From Fluviispira multicolorata (GTDB lineage Bacteria > Bdellovibrionota_B > Oligoflexia > Silvanigrellales > Silvanigrellaceae), in NCBI RefSeq assembly GCF_009208585.1, contig NZ_WFLN01000010.1, forward strand, positions 62,001 through 126,000: a stretch of 64,000 nt of DNA, given 5' to 3'. Below the pieces are notes generated by a model. It was not told the DNA's origin and made no database searches. It saw only the letters and a list, made by a program, of their open reading frames with translations. The stretch's first letter is position 1, and each line of letters starts with the position of its first letter. Positions 48,651-56,542 of the stretch are shown here, one piece after another. Made by a program: the position numbers and the translations under genes.

Positions 48651-50045
48651 TTATAGAAGACTTTTATTGTAAGAAGGAGACATCACGAAATTTAGAAACC
48701 TTCCAGTACCAGAAATATATTCATAGTTATGCGTAAGTTCAGCGGGAATAAAAACAGATGCTGGACTTTTAATTATTTTAGTTTCATTTCCTAATGTTAC
48801 TTTAACGTTAAGACCAGATCCATCAACATTATTACCCATAAAAACAAAAATGCTATCACAATTATGTGCATGCGTATCGACATGAGGTTCATAACTTCCT
48901 ACATAATCTTCGTGAAAAAGACGTTCAATAATATAAACGGGCGACCTCTCATCCACTCTTGAATCAATATGAACCCAACGATCCCCAACTCCATGTCTAT
49001 GGTATTTCAGCTCAGCAGCTGATTTAACAAACGGATTTCCGACTTTAAATTCATTTGAAAATCTTAATTTACTTTCTCTCACGTATTCTTGCGGCAATAG
49101 TTTTCTTTCATATCCAAATAGCTCTGGAGATAAAAATTCATAAGCCTTATAATTTTTTGAATTTGCTTTTGCATGATATTTTGATGAATGAATAAATGCA
49201 TTTTTACCTACAATGGGTCTATGAGGCTCGGGAATAAAAGTAGATATTCGAGCAACTATATCTTTTAAATATTTAGTTTCTTTAAAGTTAAAACTTACAT
49301 CATCATAAAAATAAGCAAGAGAAGCACTCATTTGAAAGAGATCACAAATTCCTGCTCTTTCACCAATTCCAAGTACGCTCACATCAATAATAGAAGCACC
49401 TGCTTCAATAGCAGAATGTGCATTTGCTAAAGCAAGTCCAAAATCATTATGCAAGTGCACTTCAATTTCACAGTTGAAATTTTTTACTGCGAATTTGACC
49501 ATTTGATAACATTTCTGAGGATTCCAAGCACCCACGGTATCTGCCAAACTCAAACGATCCACACCAGCTTGATTAGTTATTTGTGCTATTTCTTCAATTA
49601 TTTCAAAAGATGTCCTAGAGGCATCTTCAATAGTAAACCTAACTTTTAAACCTAACTCTTTTGCAAATAAAATTGAAGATAAAACCTGTTCCTTTACCCA
49701 CTCTTTTGACTTATTTGTAAATTTAGTTTCTAAAGAAATAGGATTAAATGAAGCCCAAATTCCCACCCAGTTTGCACCTGTATTATGGGCGGATAAAATT
49801 TCTGTTTTACAAGCCCGTGCATGCACTAAAGTTTCCATATTTTTAATTTGCTCACAAACCTTTTTACAAACTTCTTCCTCTAATTGTGAAATACCTGGAT
49901 GTCCTACTTCAATTATATCAACACCAAAACTTTCTAGGTGCTTTGCAATTTCAATTTTTTCTTCAAGTGAAAAACAAACTCCTGAAGACTGTTCCCCTTC
50001 ACGAAGAGTTGAATCGAGTAATTTTATTTTAGTAAGATGCGCCAT
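48651..50045 (-). CDS. HMGL-family (homocitrate/isopropylmalate synthase-like) enzyme fused to a cupin domain
   Basis: The N-terminal 290 residues are a TIM-barrel acyl-CoA condensing enzyme: LLDSTLREGEQSSG near residue 9, EVHLHNDFGLALANAHS (His197, His199) near 195 and GIGERAGICDL near 227. Residues from about 350 to the end are an extra beta-rich part with HVDTHAH (His388, 392, 394) and AELTHNY (His439), a cupin metal-ligand pattern. Normal homocitrate or isopropylmalate synthases do not have this domain. It is the last gene of a four-gene operon, overlapping the hydrolase gene by 17 bases. Likely reaction: acetyl-CoA plus a 2-keto acid, then cupin chemistry; inferred. Confidence 0.85.
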   Translation of the reverse strand: MAHLTKIKLLDSTLREGEQSSGVCFSLEEKIEIAKHLESFGVDIIEVGHPGISQLEEEVCKKVCEQIKNMETLVHARACKTEILSAHNTGANWVGIWASFNPISLETKFTNKSKEWVKEQVLSSILFAKELGLKVRFTIEDASRTSFEIIEEIAQITNQAGVDRLSLADTVGAWNPQKCYQMVKFAVKNFNCEIEVHLHNDFGLALANAHSAIEAGASIIDVSVLGIGERAGICDLFQMSASLAYFYDDVSFNFKETKYLKDIVARISTFIPEPHRPIVGKNAFIHSSKYHAKANSKNYKAYEFLSPELFGYERKLLPQEYVRESKLRFSNEFKVGNPFVKSAAELKYHRHGVGDRWVHIDSRVDERSPVYIIERLFHEDYVGSYEPHVDTHAHNCDSIFVFMGNNVDGSGLNVKVTLGNETKIIKSPASVFIPAELTHNYEYISGTGRFLNFVMSPSYNKSLL

Positions 50046-51069
50046 AATTTTCCTTTTTATTTAGAAATGAAATGATTTCATCAATATAAACTTTTCGATT
50101 ATCTTCATAGATAATCCAATGTGTCGCATTTTTAATAACTATTTCTTTTTTACTTTTAACTCCAGTGAGTTTTTTAAATAATTCTTTATCTGCAAAAATA
50201 TCCTGATCGCCATTTATGACTAAAGTAGGTTGAGAGATTTTTGTAATGTCATAAACAGGGTGATTGGTCCAAATCTGAAAAAGATCTTTCATAGGCCCCA
50301 TCGGTCTTCTTAAAGAACCATGAATTTTAGAGCCACTATCTAAATTTTTATATACTTTTTCAACTGCAAGTAATGAATATTTTGAAACTAAATTTTTTTC
50401 TTGCATCATCATTTTCCAATGTGAATAAATTGCTTCCCATGGGACAATTTGATATGCAGATAAATTATTATTAAATTGATTTTCTTTATCTGCAAATGGC
50501 TTAGTAAACAGAGGTAAGTTAAATGAGTGCATTGCCCCAGTCAAAACTAATTTATTAATTTTTGACTGATTTAATGATGCATATTCCGCAGCAACAATAG
50601 AACCAAAAGACCAACCAATTAAAGAAATATCCTGCACTTTTTTCTGTGCATGAATGTAGTCTATAATAATATTTAATTGCTTTACAGCATCTGCACTCTG
50701 TAAAGGAAAAACCCCTGTTGGAGCTGGAAATATTTGCATTACTTTTGGATAGGTCGATTTTCCCATACCTTCAAAGTCAACACTAAAAACATCAAAACCT
50801 TTTTTTGCTAATTCATCCATGAAAGACAATGATGGAATATCATATGCTTCTCCAGAAGGTATACAAAGAGGAGGAAGTAAAATAACCACTCGCTCTTTTC
50901 TATTTTTCGCATTTCCTTTTTCTATGCTTTTTTCTTTTAAATACAAAGTATTATCTTTTCCATTTTTAATAAAATGGTCAAAAGTTTTAATAGTTTTAAT
51001 GTCAACTGAATATGCACTAAAGAGAATAAATATTTGTAGAAAAGCTAAAGTGTATTTAAAGTAACGCAT
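50029..51069 (-). CDS. Alpha/beta hydrolase with signal peptide
   Basis: The 346-residue protein starts with a hydrophobic leader (about residues 1-20), so it is probably periplasmic or lipid-facing. The nucleophile elbow IGWSFGSIVAAEYAS is near residue 155, the acid in VINGDQDIFADK near 285 and the His in NATHWIIYED near 316. It is an esterase/lipase-like hydrolase. It lies between the second ThiF gene (14-base overlap) and the HMGL-cupin gene (17-base overlap), so it is translated with them and may release or trim the product. Its export is a puzzle for a pathway whose other enzymes look cytoplasmic. Confidence 0.8.
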   Translation of the reverse strand: MRYFKYTLAFLQIFILFSAYSVDIKTIKTFDHFIKNGKDNTLYLKEKSIEKGNAKNRKERVVILLPPLCIPSGEAYDIPSLSFMDELAKKGFDVFSVDFEGMGKSTYPKVMQIFPAPTGVFPLQSADAVKQLNIIIDYIHAQKKVQDISLIGWSFGSIVAAEYASLNQSKINKLVLTGAMHSFNLPLFTKPFADKENQFNNNLSAYQIVPWEAIYSHWKMMMQEKNLVSKYSLLAVEKVYKNLDSGSKIHGSLRRPMGPMKDLFQIWTNHPVYDITKISQPTLVINGDQDIFADKELFKKLTGVKSKKEIVIKNATHWIIYEDNRKVYIDEIISFLNKKENYGASY

Positions 51070-51901
51070 TATCCCATGTTCCTTCCACTGGACTTTCTAC
51101 TTTTACCATATCTGATTTTGCTAAATCTATTTTTACTAATTTCGGAGCATATGTTGGTTGCAAGTTTTCTCTATTTAATATGTATTTTAAAACCTCAAAA
51201 CTAGCTAATAATCCAACAATATTTGCGACAGGACATAAAACAGTCCATGGCGCACTTTTTTCAACAAAAGAATTTGCCCAATCTTCTAAAGCACCAAACT
51301 GAACAGAATTTAATGCTCTTTCATTTTTAATTTTCATAATTTCATTTTTAACGTCTGGAGTCAGCTCCTTATTATATGAGCAGTGCCTTAATACAATTTC
51401 ATACGCTGGAGTTTCATGAGAAAAAGTCATAACCCCACCTCTAAAAGGAGGCGTTACAGCAATCCAGACAGAAGGAATTTGCATTTTTTGTGCTGCTCTA
51501 TGAATAATCACTCTTGTCACAAGATTATCTGTCGCATCGATGACAATCTCGCAATCTTTTAAAAGTTGTTGTGCATTATTTTCGTTAAACATTTCTAAAG
51601 AAACAGTGACATTAATATTTGGATTTATGTCCATGAGTGTTTCTTTAGCGCATTCAGCTTTATACTTTCCAATTCGAGAAACAGAGGATAACATTTGTCT
51701 GTTAATATTACTATATTCAAATTTATCCATATCAATAACATGAATATTTTTGAAACCCATACGTGCTAAAGAAACTAAAGCAATGCCACCGACACCCCCT
51801 GCACCAACAACTGTTACCTTTGAATTTGCAAGTTTTTGTTGTTCTTGCTCAGTAATTACTCCAATATTTCGCATAAAAATTGAATTTTCAATTGCTGTCA
51901 T
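51056..51901 (-). CDS. ThiF/MoeB/HesA-family E1-like adenylyltransferase (paralogue 2)
   Basis: ATG 51901, preceded by GAGG, is the better start, giving 281 residues. GAGGVGG at residues 33-39 is the ATP-binding loop, the Arg finger is Arg11 (MRNIGV), and SNINRQ and DATDN follow. The usual zinc CxxC pairs are absent. Such enzymes adenylate a carboxylate, often the C-terminus of a small protein. It follows the first ThiF gene by 26 bases and shares its unusual middle segment. No ubiquitin-like partner (ThiS/MoaD) is encoded nearby. Confidence 0.87.
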   Translation of the reverse strand: MTAIENSIFMRNIGVITEQEQQKLANSKVTVVGAGGVGGIALVSLARMGFKNIHVIDMDKFEYSNINRQMLSSVSRIGKYKAECAKETLMDINPNINVTVSLEMFNENNAQQLLKDCEIVIDATDNLVTRVIIHRAAQKMQIPSVWIAVTPPFRGGVMTFSHETPAYEIVLRHCSYNKELTPDVKNEIMKIKNERALNSVQFGALEDWANSFVEKSAPWTVLCPVANIVGLLASFEVLKYILNRENLQPTYAPKLVKIDLAKSDMVKVESPVEGTWDNALL

Positions 51902-51927
51902 GATCCACCCTCTAATTATAAGTTTTA

Positions 51928-52791
51928 TTAAATATGAGTTGCTTCCCAATAACCCTTATTTGGGGTTTGTACCGAAACAGGATTTTGTAAATTATCTAAA
52001 TCAATTAAGAGCCCTTTGGGCGCTAATGCCAATGGTGGTTTCCCAATTATAAGCTGAATCACTTCATGGCAGCTAAACGATGCTAAAAGAGAGGCTCGAA
52101 TGGGGGTGATAATCCATCCAACTTTTCCGGAGCAAAAATCGTCTGCCCACTCTTTGGGAGCTCCTTTTTCTACAGAGTAATTTGCTCTTTGTTTCTTTAA
52201 ATTCTGCACAAATTCATGGACGATAGGATCAGATATTTTTTTACCGTGAGTTGGAATATTTAAAGCTGTTTCGTAATCAATTCCATCAGGAACAAAAGTG
52301 GAAACAAACCCTCTATGCGGGGGACTACCTGACATAGATATGCTTGGTATTCCATATTTTTTAGCGGCTCTATGTACGACAATTCTTGAAGGCATATCAT
52401 CTAAAGCTTCGAGCACAACATCATGCCCTTTAATCAATTCATCTACATTTTCTTCTGTTACTTTTATATTTTGAAATGATGTCTTTAAATAGGGGTTAAT
52501 ATCTTTTAAGTACTTTTCAGTTGCATTGCTTTTAGATTCATTAATTGTGGAGCAAAATGCAAGCATTTGTCTGTTTATATTTGAAATTTCAAACGTATCT
52601 GGATCAACCCCACTCAAAGTTCCAATTCCTGCTCGCGCGCAAAGAATGGCTTCCATTCCTCCCACACCACCAAGTCCGAAAATAATGACTTTGCTCTTTG
52701 CAAGCATTTCTTGCTCTTTATGGGTATAGACTCCAATATTTTTTTTGGTCATTTCTGAATAAAAATCATTTTCCGATAAATTAAAAATCAT
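51928..52791 (-). CDS. ThiF/MoeB/HesA-family E1-like adenylyltransferase (paralogue 1)
   Basis: The 287-residue protein has GLGGVGG (residues 39-45), PDTFEISNINRQ near 68 and a DD acidic pair in LEALDDMPSR. At the position of the Arg finger it has Lys (TKKNIGV), which may weaken adenylation. The middle part (EFVQNLKKQRANYS ... EWADDF) aligns with paralogue 2. It is the first gene of the operon, with GGGAGG just before its ATG. Two such E1-like enzymes in tandem suggest a heterodimer, as in eukaryotic E1 complexes, or successive activation steps; both are inference. Confidence 0.87.
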   Translation of the reverse strand: MIFNLSENDFYSEMTKKNIGVYTHKEQEMLAKSKVIIFGLGGVGGMEAILCARAGIGTLSGVDPDTFEISNINRQMLAFCSTINESKSNATEKYLKDINPYLKTSFQNIKVTEENVDELIKGHDVVLEALDDMPSRIVVHRAAKKYGIPSISMSGSPPHRGFVSTFVPDGIDYETALNIPTHGKKISDPIVHEFVQNLKKQRANYSVEKGAPKEWADDFCSGKVGWIITPIRASLLASFSCHEVIQLIIGKPPLALAPKGLLIDLDNLQNPVSVQTPNKGYWEATHI

Positions 52792-52805
52792 CTTACCTCC
52801 CTTTT

Positions 52806-52817
52806 ATGCAGTTGCAT
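52806..52817. promoter_or_regulatory. Small palindrome upstream of the ThiF operon
   Basis: ATGCA-GT-TGCAT, a near-perfect palindrome, lies 15 bases upstream of the first ThiF start codon and downstream of the -10 box at 52822-52827. Two imperfect direct repeats, 52828-52844 (TTGCAATAGCTTAACTC on the minus strand) and 52851-52864 (TTGCAGCTAAGCTC), lie further upstream. It could be an operator, but the evidence is thin. Confidence 0.3.
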
Positions 52818-52821
52818 ACAT

Positions 52822-52850
52822 AAAATAGAGTTAAGCTATTGCAAACACAA
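52822..52850 (-). promoter_or_regulatory. Putative promoter of the ThiF/HMGL-cupin operon
   Basis: On the minus strand TTGTGT (52850-52845), a 17-base spacer and TATTTT (52827-52822). The spacing is right but both boxes are partial. The spacer itself overlaps one of the direct repeats (52828-52844), which would suit a repressor site. Confidence 0.35.
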
Positions 52851-52914
52851 GAGCTTAGCTGCAACAAAATGTTTCAGGAGTTGTTACTTTTTTTGATTAT
52901 AACGCAAATAAAAT

Positions 52915-54081
52915 TCAACCTGCACGAGAAGTTTTCATCACAGATTGGCTTGGAAAGTTTTTTTGTTGTTTTAATTGATAAGCTAAAATAGCTTCAAATA
53001 ATCTTTTAGATAAATTTTGATTTTCAAACTCCACCCCTATACACCACTCACCTGATTCAGAGCTGGTCCATGAAATTTTTCCTACCATAGATTGTATGCG
53101 ATGAGTTAAATCTTTTTCTACTACTTTTTTCTTTGTTACATTTGATAATGTCGATAATGATGAACTCTTTTTTTGTAATTTTTTTCCTTTTGCAACAGAG
53201 GTTTCTTCTTTTAAATTACTCTTTTTAATTTTTTCCTGTGAGATAGGAAATCCTTCTGCAATATTTGGAATATGAGATATTTTTGAAATTTCAAGAACAC
53301 TTCCACTTTCAATATCAGAATGAGACGGTAATTTTAATGTAACAGAACTTCCTGATGAAATAATATCCATGCTTGCTAAAAGTAAATTCCAATCGGTAAG
53401 CCCCGATTTTCCATGTTTACTTGGCTTTAATTTAACCCCACTCAATGAACAATCTTCAATCACTCCACAAAAATAAATTGGAATGGGCGTTGTCACTTCT
53501 TTCTTTCCTTTTACGATTTTTTTATCTTTTGCATTTTTGTCAACTTTTTTTATTTCTTTTGTTTTTTTTGCGCCCCCCTTTACATCAGTTTTTTTGCTTT
53601 TTTGTGGCAACAAAATCTGCTGAAATGCAACTACGCTTTCATTTTCAAGCAGCACCTCAGCAAAGACAGGTAAATGACAGGAAACCCTTTTTTGCGCACG
53701 CGCTTTAACTTCACAAAAGCGTTGGGACACAGCAATAACAACTTCCGGGTTTACAGGTTTTTTAAGCCAGCTCTGGCAATCTGCATAGGGATGTAAGGAT
53801 GTCTCGATAGAGTGCACAACCTCAGGTCTGTCAAAGGCCGTAATTAAAATTGGGGTTTCATATAACTTTTTAAGTAGCAATGCAGTTTTTGCACCGTTCA
53901 AGTCTGGTAGGTCAAAATCAATGACAAAAGCATCAACGCCTTCACTGCATTTAGCGAGCTGAAGGGCCTCTTCTGAGGTTTTAGCGACGAGAACTTGTAT
54001 TCCTGGATAGTAATCTTTAAAAACTTCGCTGGTCATCACAAGGCTTGCTTTGCTTGAATCGGCAATTAAAATTTTTTTCAC
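52915..54081 (-). CDS. Receiver-PilZ protein with Lys-rich linkers
   Basis: The start is GTG at 54081, with GGGAG eight bases before. The 388-residue protein has an N-terminal receiver-like domain (about 1-122) with Asp55 (VIDFDLPDLNG) and Lys in SWLKKPVNP; the first acidic pocket is ADSS and is reduced. A PilZ pattern follows: Arg128-x3-Arg132 and DCSLSG at 210-215, both c-di-GMP-binding elements, separated by a Lys-rich linker (161-196). Another Lys-rich stretch lies near 290-335, and the C-terminal GVEFENQ fits a PilZ end. It probably links c-di-GMP to a phosphorelay; inferred. Confidence 0.75.
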   Translation of the reverse strand: MKKILIADSSKASLVMTSEVFKDYYPGIQVLVAKTSEEALQLAKCSEGVDAFVIDFDLPDLNGAKTALLLKKLYETPILITAFDRPEVVHSIETSLHPYADCQSWLKKPVNPEVVIAVSQRFCEVKARAQKRVSCHLPVFAEVLLENESVVAFQQILLPQKSKKTDVKGGAKKTKEIKKVDKNAKDKKIVKGKKEVTTPIPIYFCGVIEDCSLSGVKLKPSKHGKSGLTDWNLLLASMDIISSGSSVTLKLPSHSDIESGSVLEISKISHIPNIAEGFPISQEKIKKSNLKEETSVAKGKKLQKKSSSLSTLSNVTKKKVVEKDLTHRIQSMVGKISWTSSESGEWCIGVEFENQNLSKRLFEAILAYQLKQQKNFPSQSVMKTSRAG

Positions 54082-54223
54082 TTTTTAAGCTCCCAAGAAT
54101 TGAATTCGCTTGAGAGATTATAAGCCAAAATGACAGACAGCTGTGTGACAAAATATACGAATAGGAAAAATTTGTCTTTTTTTAAAATGGAGAAAAAGGA
54201 GCTTTACAGGCTAGGATGAAGAA

Positions 54224-54298
54224 TGGCTCCCCAGGGGTGGATTGAACACCCGACCAAGTGATTAACAGTCACTTGCTCTACCACTGAGCTACTGAGGA
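54224..54298 (-). tRNA. tRNA-Asn (anticodon GTT)
   Basis: On the minus strand a cloverleaf is clear: acceptor TCCTCAG paired with CTGGGGA, D-arm GCTC-GAGC, anticodon arm AGTGA-CTGTTAA-TCACT (anticodon GTT at 54266-54264), T-arm GGGTG-TTCAATC-CACCC and an encoded CCA at the 3' end. It is 75 bases long with the CCA. A promoter-like TTGACC/TAGACA pair lies upstream. Confidence 0.97.
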
Positions 54299-54315
54299 AC
54301 GTCTTCGTGAAAGTG

Positions 54316-54344
54316 TGTCTACATAATCGCGAGAAAGAGGTCAA
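54316..54344 (-). promoter_or_regulatory. Putative tRNA-Asn promoter
   Basis: On the minus strand TTGACC (54344-54339), a 17-base spacer and TAGACA (54321-54316), 17 bases before the tRNA 5' end. The -35 is good, the -10 weak. Confidence 0.45.
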
Positions 54345-54378
54345 GTCGATTTAAAAAAAAATTTCCGTTTTTTTTAAA

Positions 54379-54411
54379 TCTGATCTTTTTGCTCTATTTT
54401 GAGAAAAAAGA
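54379..54411. repeat. Imperfect hairpin after the NrtR-like gene
   Basis: On the minus strand CATCTTTTTTCTC, loop AAAATA, GAGCAAAAAGATC form a stem with one mismatch, shortly after the regulator gene's stop. It could act as a terminator, but no clear T-run follows on the minus strand. Confidence 0.4.
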
Positions 54412-54421
54412 TGCCCTATTT

Positions 54422-55084
54422 TTAAGGAATCAGGCCGTCCGCTGCCAACACATCGCTTTTTTCCCAAGCAAACTCCCACTTATGAACACGTTGCTGCCCA
54501 CTGACAAGTGGACGAAGAATATCGAGACGTTTGAGCCTACGATGAAAATTCCCTGGATCGATTTCTTGGCTTGAAAGCATACCGACAAGTAGGCGCAAGT
54601 CTTGAATTGAAAAGACCTGTGACAGCAACTCAAAGGTAAAAGTCGTATTTTTTACCCAAAGAGGGACTTGATTCAAGCACTCACGTAAAAAAAGACGGCT
54701 GTCAGGAGCTAGAATAGAGTCCTGAGAGAAAAGGTTTTCAGCATCAAGCCAAATCCCCTTAACATGCGAAGAGAACTCCTGAGGGAGCGCAATAGCACGA
54801 ACAATGGCGATGCTTTGCGATTGTTCAAACAGAAGATCTCTATCGTAAACATCGACAATGCGATCTTTACAACGAGCTGAGTTAAGCCAAGTGTCTAAGT
54901 CAGCAAATGGAACTCCTGAAAGAAGATCTCTTAAAATTTGGCGAGTTCCACCATGTAAATGAAGATCTTGCTTCAACATCATGCTTGGGAAAGTTTGTTT
55001 ATCACTTGAGGGATCTTTGGTCACCAAAACGCGGAGACTATCACTGACAGCAGCGATAGGTATCAAAAAAAGTTCTGTTTTCAA
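54422..55084 (-). CDS. NrtR-like regulator with no visible Nudix box
   Basis: The start is TTG at 55084 with GGAG nine bases before. The 220-residue protein ends with a winged-helix pattern typical of NrtR C-terminal domains, FTFELLSQVFSIQDL followed by IDPGNFHRRLKRLDIL near residue 180. The N-terminal part has the length and beta-rich character of a Nudix-type fold, but the GX5EX7REUXEEXGU box is not seen. It may be a ligand-binding sensor, as in other NrtR proteins, controlling NAD-related or nearby genes. It is next to tRNA-Asn and 15 bases after a DUF4340 gene. Confidence 0.6.
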   Translation of the reverse strand: MKTELFLIPIAAVSDSLRVLVTKDPSSDKQTFPSMMLKQDLHLHGGTRQILRDLLSGVPFADLDTWLNSARCKDRIVDVYDRDLLFEQSQSIAIVRAIALPQEFSSHVKGIWLDAENLFSQDSILAPDSRLFLRECLNQVPLWVKNTTFTFELLSQVFSIQDLRLLVGMLSSQEIDPGNFHRRLKRLDILRPLVSGQQRVHKWEFAWEKSDVLAADGLIP

Positions 55085-55099
55085 AAGAAGTTACTCCAT

Positions 55100-56542
55100 C
55101 TATTTTTTTACTGACGTATGTGACGTGTCACCAACTGAATAGAGTTGAGCAAGCAGTGAGAGCCACCCAGCCTCAACGATATACACGGTGGGAGCATCTG
55201 AACGCTTTAAGTACACACTTTTTTCGTTCTTTGGAACCCTATTGCCCACAATTATTTCAATAGACTTTGTATTAGAATTTGGTTTAAACAAAAATGAAAA
55301 AGTTTTAAGAGGCTTAGTTAGGCCAAAATGCACGAGATCTTCATTAGTTGCATTTAAAATGAGATCATCCGCAGTCATCAGCTCCCAATTTGAAAAAAAG
55401 GTTAATACTTCAGCATTGGGTGGTTGAGACACAGAAGGTTGTTGCGTCTCTGACTCCACAAAATACCAATTATTGTCTTTTCTTAAATATGTAGAATGAG
55501 ATAGTTTTAAACCTGAAATATGATCTAAGTTTATACCAAGCAAAACCTGTCTATTGAGAAAATACTTGTCTTTGGGAATGAGATCGCTCCAAAGATCAAG
55601 GTTTAGCTGAGCAACAGCACCATCTCGCATTGTAACAAAAATACCATCCTTTGTAATCCCATATTCAAAATTTTGCAGAGTTTTTCCAGAAGAGTCTTTT
55701 AAATCAACCACGGCAGATGGTGGAAGAAGATTAAATTTTTTCTTTAAGTCAGGTGTAACATTTTGATTTTCATATATTTTTTGACCAAGTAAGCCTTGAT
55801 ATCGCCCCAAAAACTCTTCAAGAAAAGCTGGGTCCGCAGGCCAAGCATGCGGTTTTTGCACTTCCCATTTACTATTCTTGTCTTTTGAAACTACAATATT
55901 TCCTTCATGGGATTTTATATCTAGAGAAACAACATCCGTTCCCTTAAAATCACCAATTCTTTTGCTGCGAAAATCAGAGAGAGTCTTATTTTCAAGGACA
56001 GAAATAAAACTATTGTCTATAACTAAAAGCAATTTCTTTGTTGGATTCATTGCATACACTGATGCAGGATTGAATCCTCCTACACTTTTCTTTCCAAGAT
56101 CGAGATCACTGCCAATAAAAAGCTGCTTAATTTCGGAGTTTTTAAGATCAATTGTGACAGAGTTTTTGGTATTTTCTAGACCAAACTCAGATAACATAGC
56201 CTTATCACCTTTAAGAGCAGCTTCTGTATTTAGAAGCTCTTGTTGAACTGTCAGTTGCTGTATCGCTGCTAAAATATTATTTACCGCGTCCTGATCTGCA
56301 GCCACCGCAATAGGTGAAATTAATTTCCAAGGAGAAGTGAGAGAATCACGAATAAATGTAAATACAGCATTTTTATTCTGTACAGTAAATTTAACAACGT
56401 CTTTTGTATCAAAAAAAATTGCATATGTTGTTTCTTTTTGCCGCTCATCTTTTTTAGTTGTCATATAATTATCGCCATAATAAACACCGGCGAGAGTGGC
56501 AATTGCAACAAGTCCAAGTGCTACTTTAATTGAATACTTCAT
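55100..56542 (-). CDS. DUF4340-domain protein
   Basis: The 480-residue protein starts with a signal-anchor (MKYSIKVALGLVAIATLAGVY) and is otherwise beta-rich, with repeats of the DUF4340 type. Proteins of this family lie next to Gld-like ABC exporter genes in many Gram-negative bacteria. Its ATG overlaps the stop of the GldG-like gene (ATGA, 56539-56542), so it belongs to the same operon. It is presumably periplasmic, anchored by the N-terminus. Biochemical role not known. Confidence 0.75.
   Translation of the reverse strand: MKYSIKVALGLVAIATLAGVYYGDNYMTTKKDERQKETTYAIFFDTKDVVKFTVQNKNAVFTFIRDSLTSPWKLISPIAVAADQDAVNNILAAIQQLTVQQELLNTEAALKGDKAMLSEFGLENTKNSVTIDLKNSEIKQLFIGSDLDLGKKSVGGFNPASVYAMNPTKKLLLVIDNSFISVLENKTLSDFRSKRIGDFKGTDVVSLDIKSHEGNIVVSKDKNSKWEVQKPHAWPADPAFLEEFLGRYQGLLGQKIYENQNVTPDLKKKFNLLPPSAVVDLKDSSGKTLQNFEYGITKDGIFVTMRDGAVAQLNLDLWSDLIPKDKYFLNRQVLLGINLDHISGLKLSHSTYLRKDNNWYFVESETQQPSVSQPPNAEVLTFFSNWELMTADDLILNATNEDLVHFGLTKPLKTFSFLFKPNSNTKSIEIIVGNRVPKNEKSVYLKRSDAPTVYIVEAGWLSLLAQLYSVGDTSHTSVKK

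Noticed and set aside
52804-52821. A five-codon minus-strand frame (MYATA) just upstream of the first ThiF gene, resembling a tiny MccA-type peptide gene for an MccB-like E1 enzyme.
   Set aside because: There is no ribosome-binding site, it does not end with the Asn needed for MccB chemistry, and it lies within a palindrome that explains the sequence.
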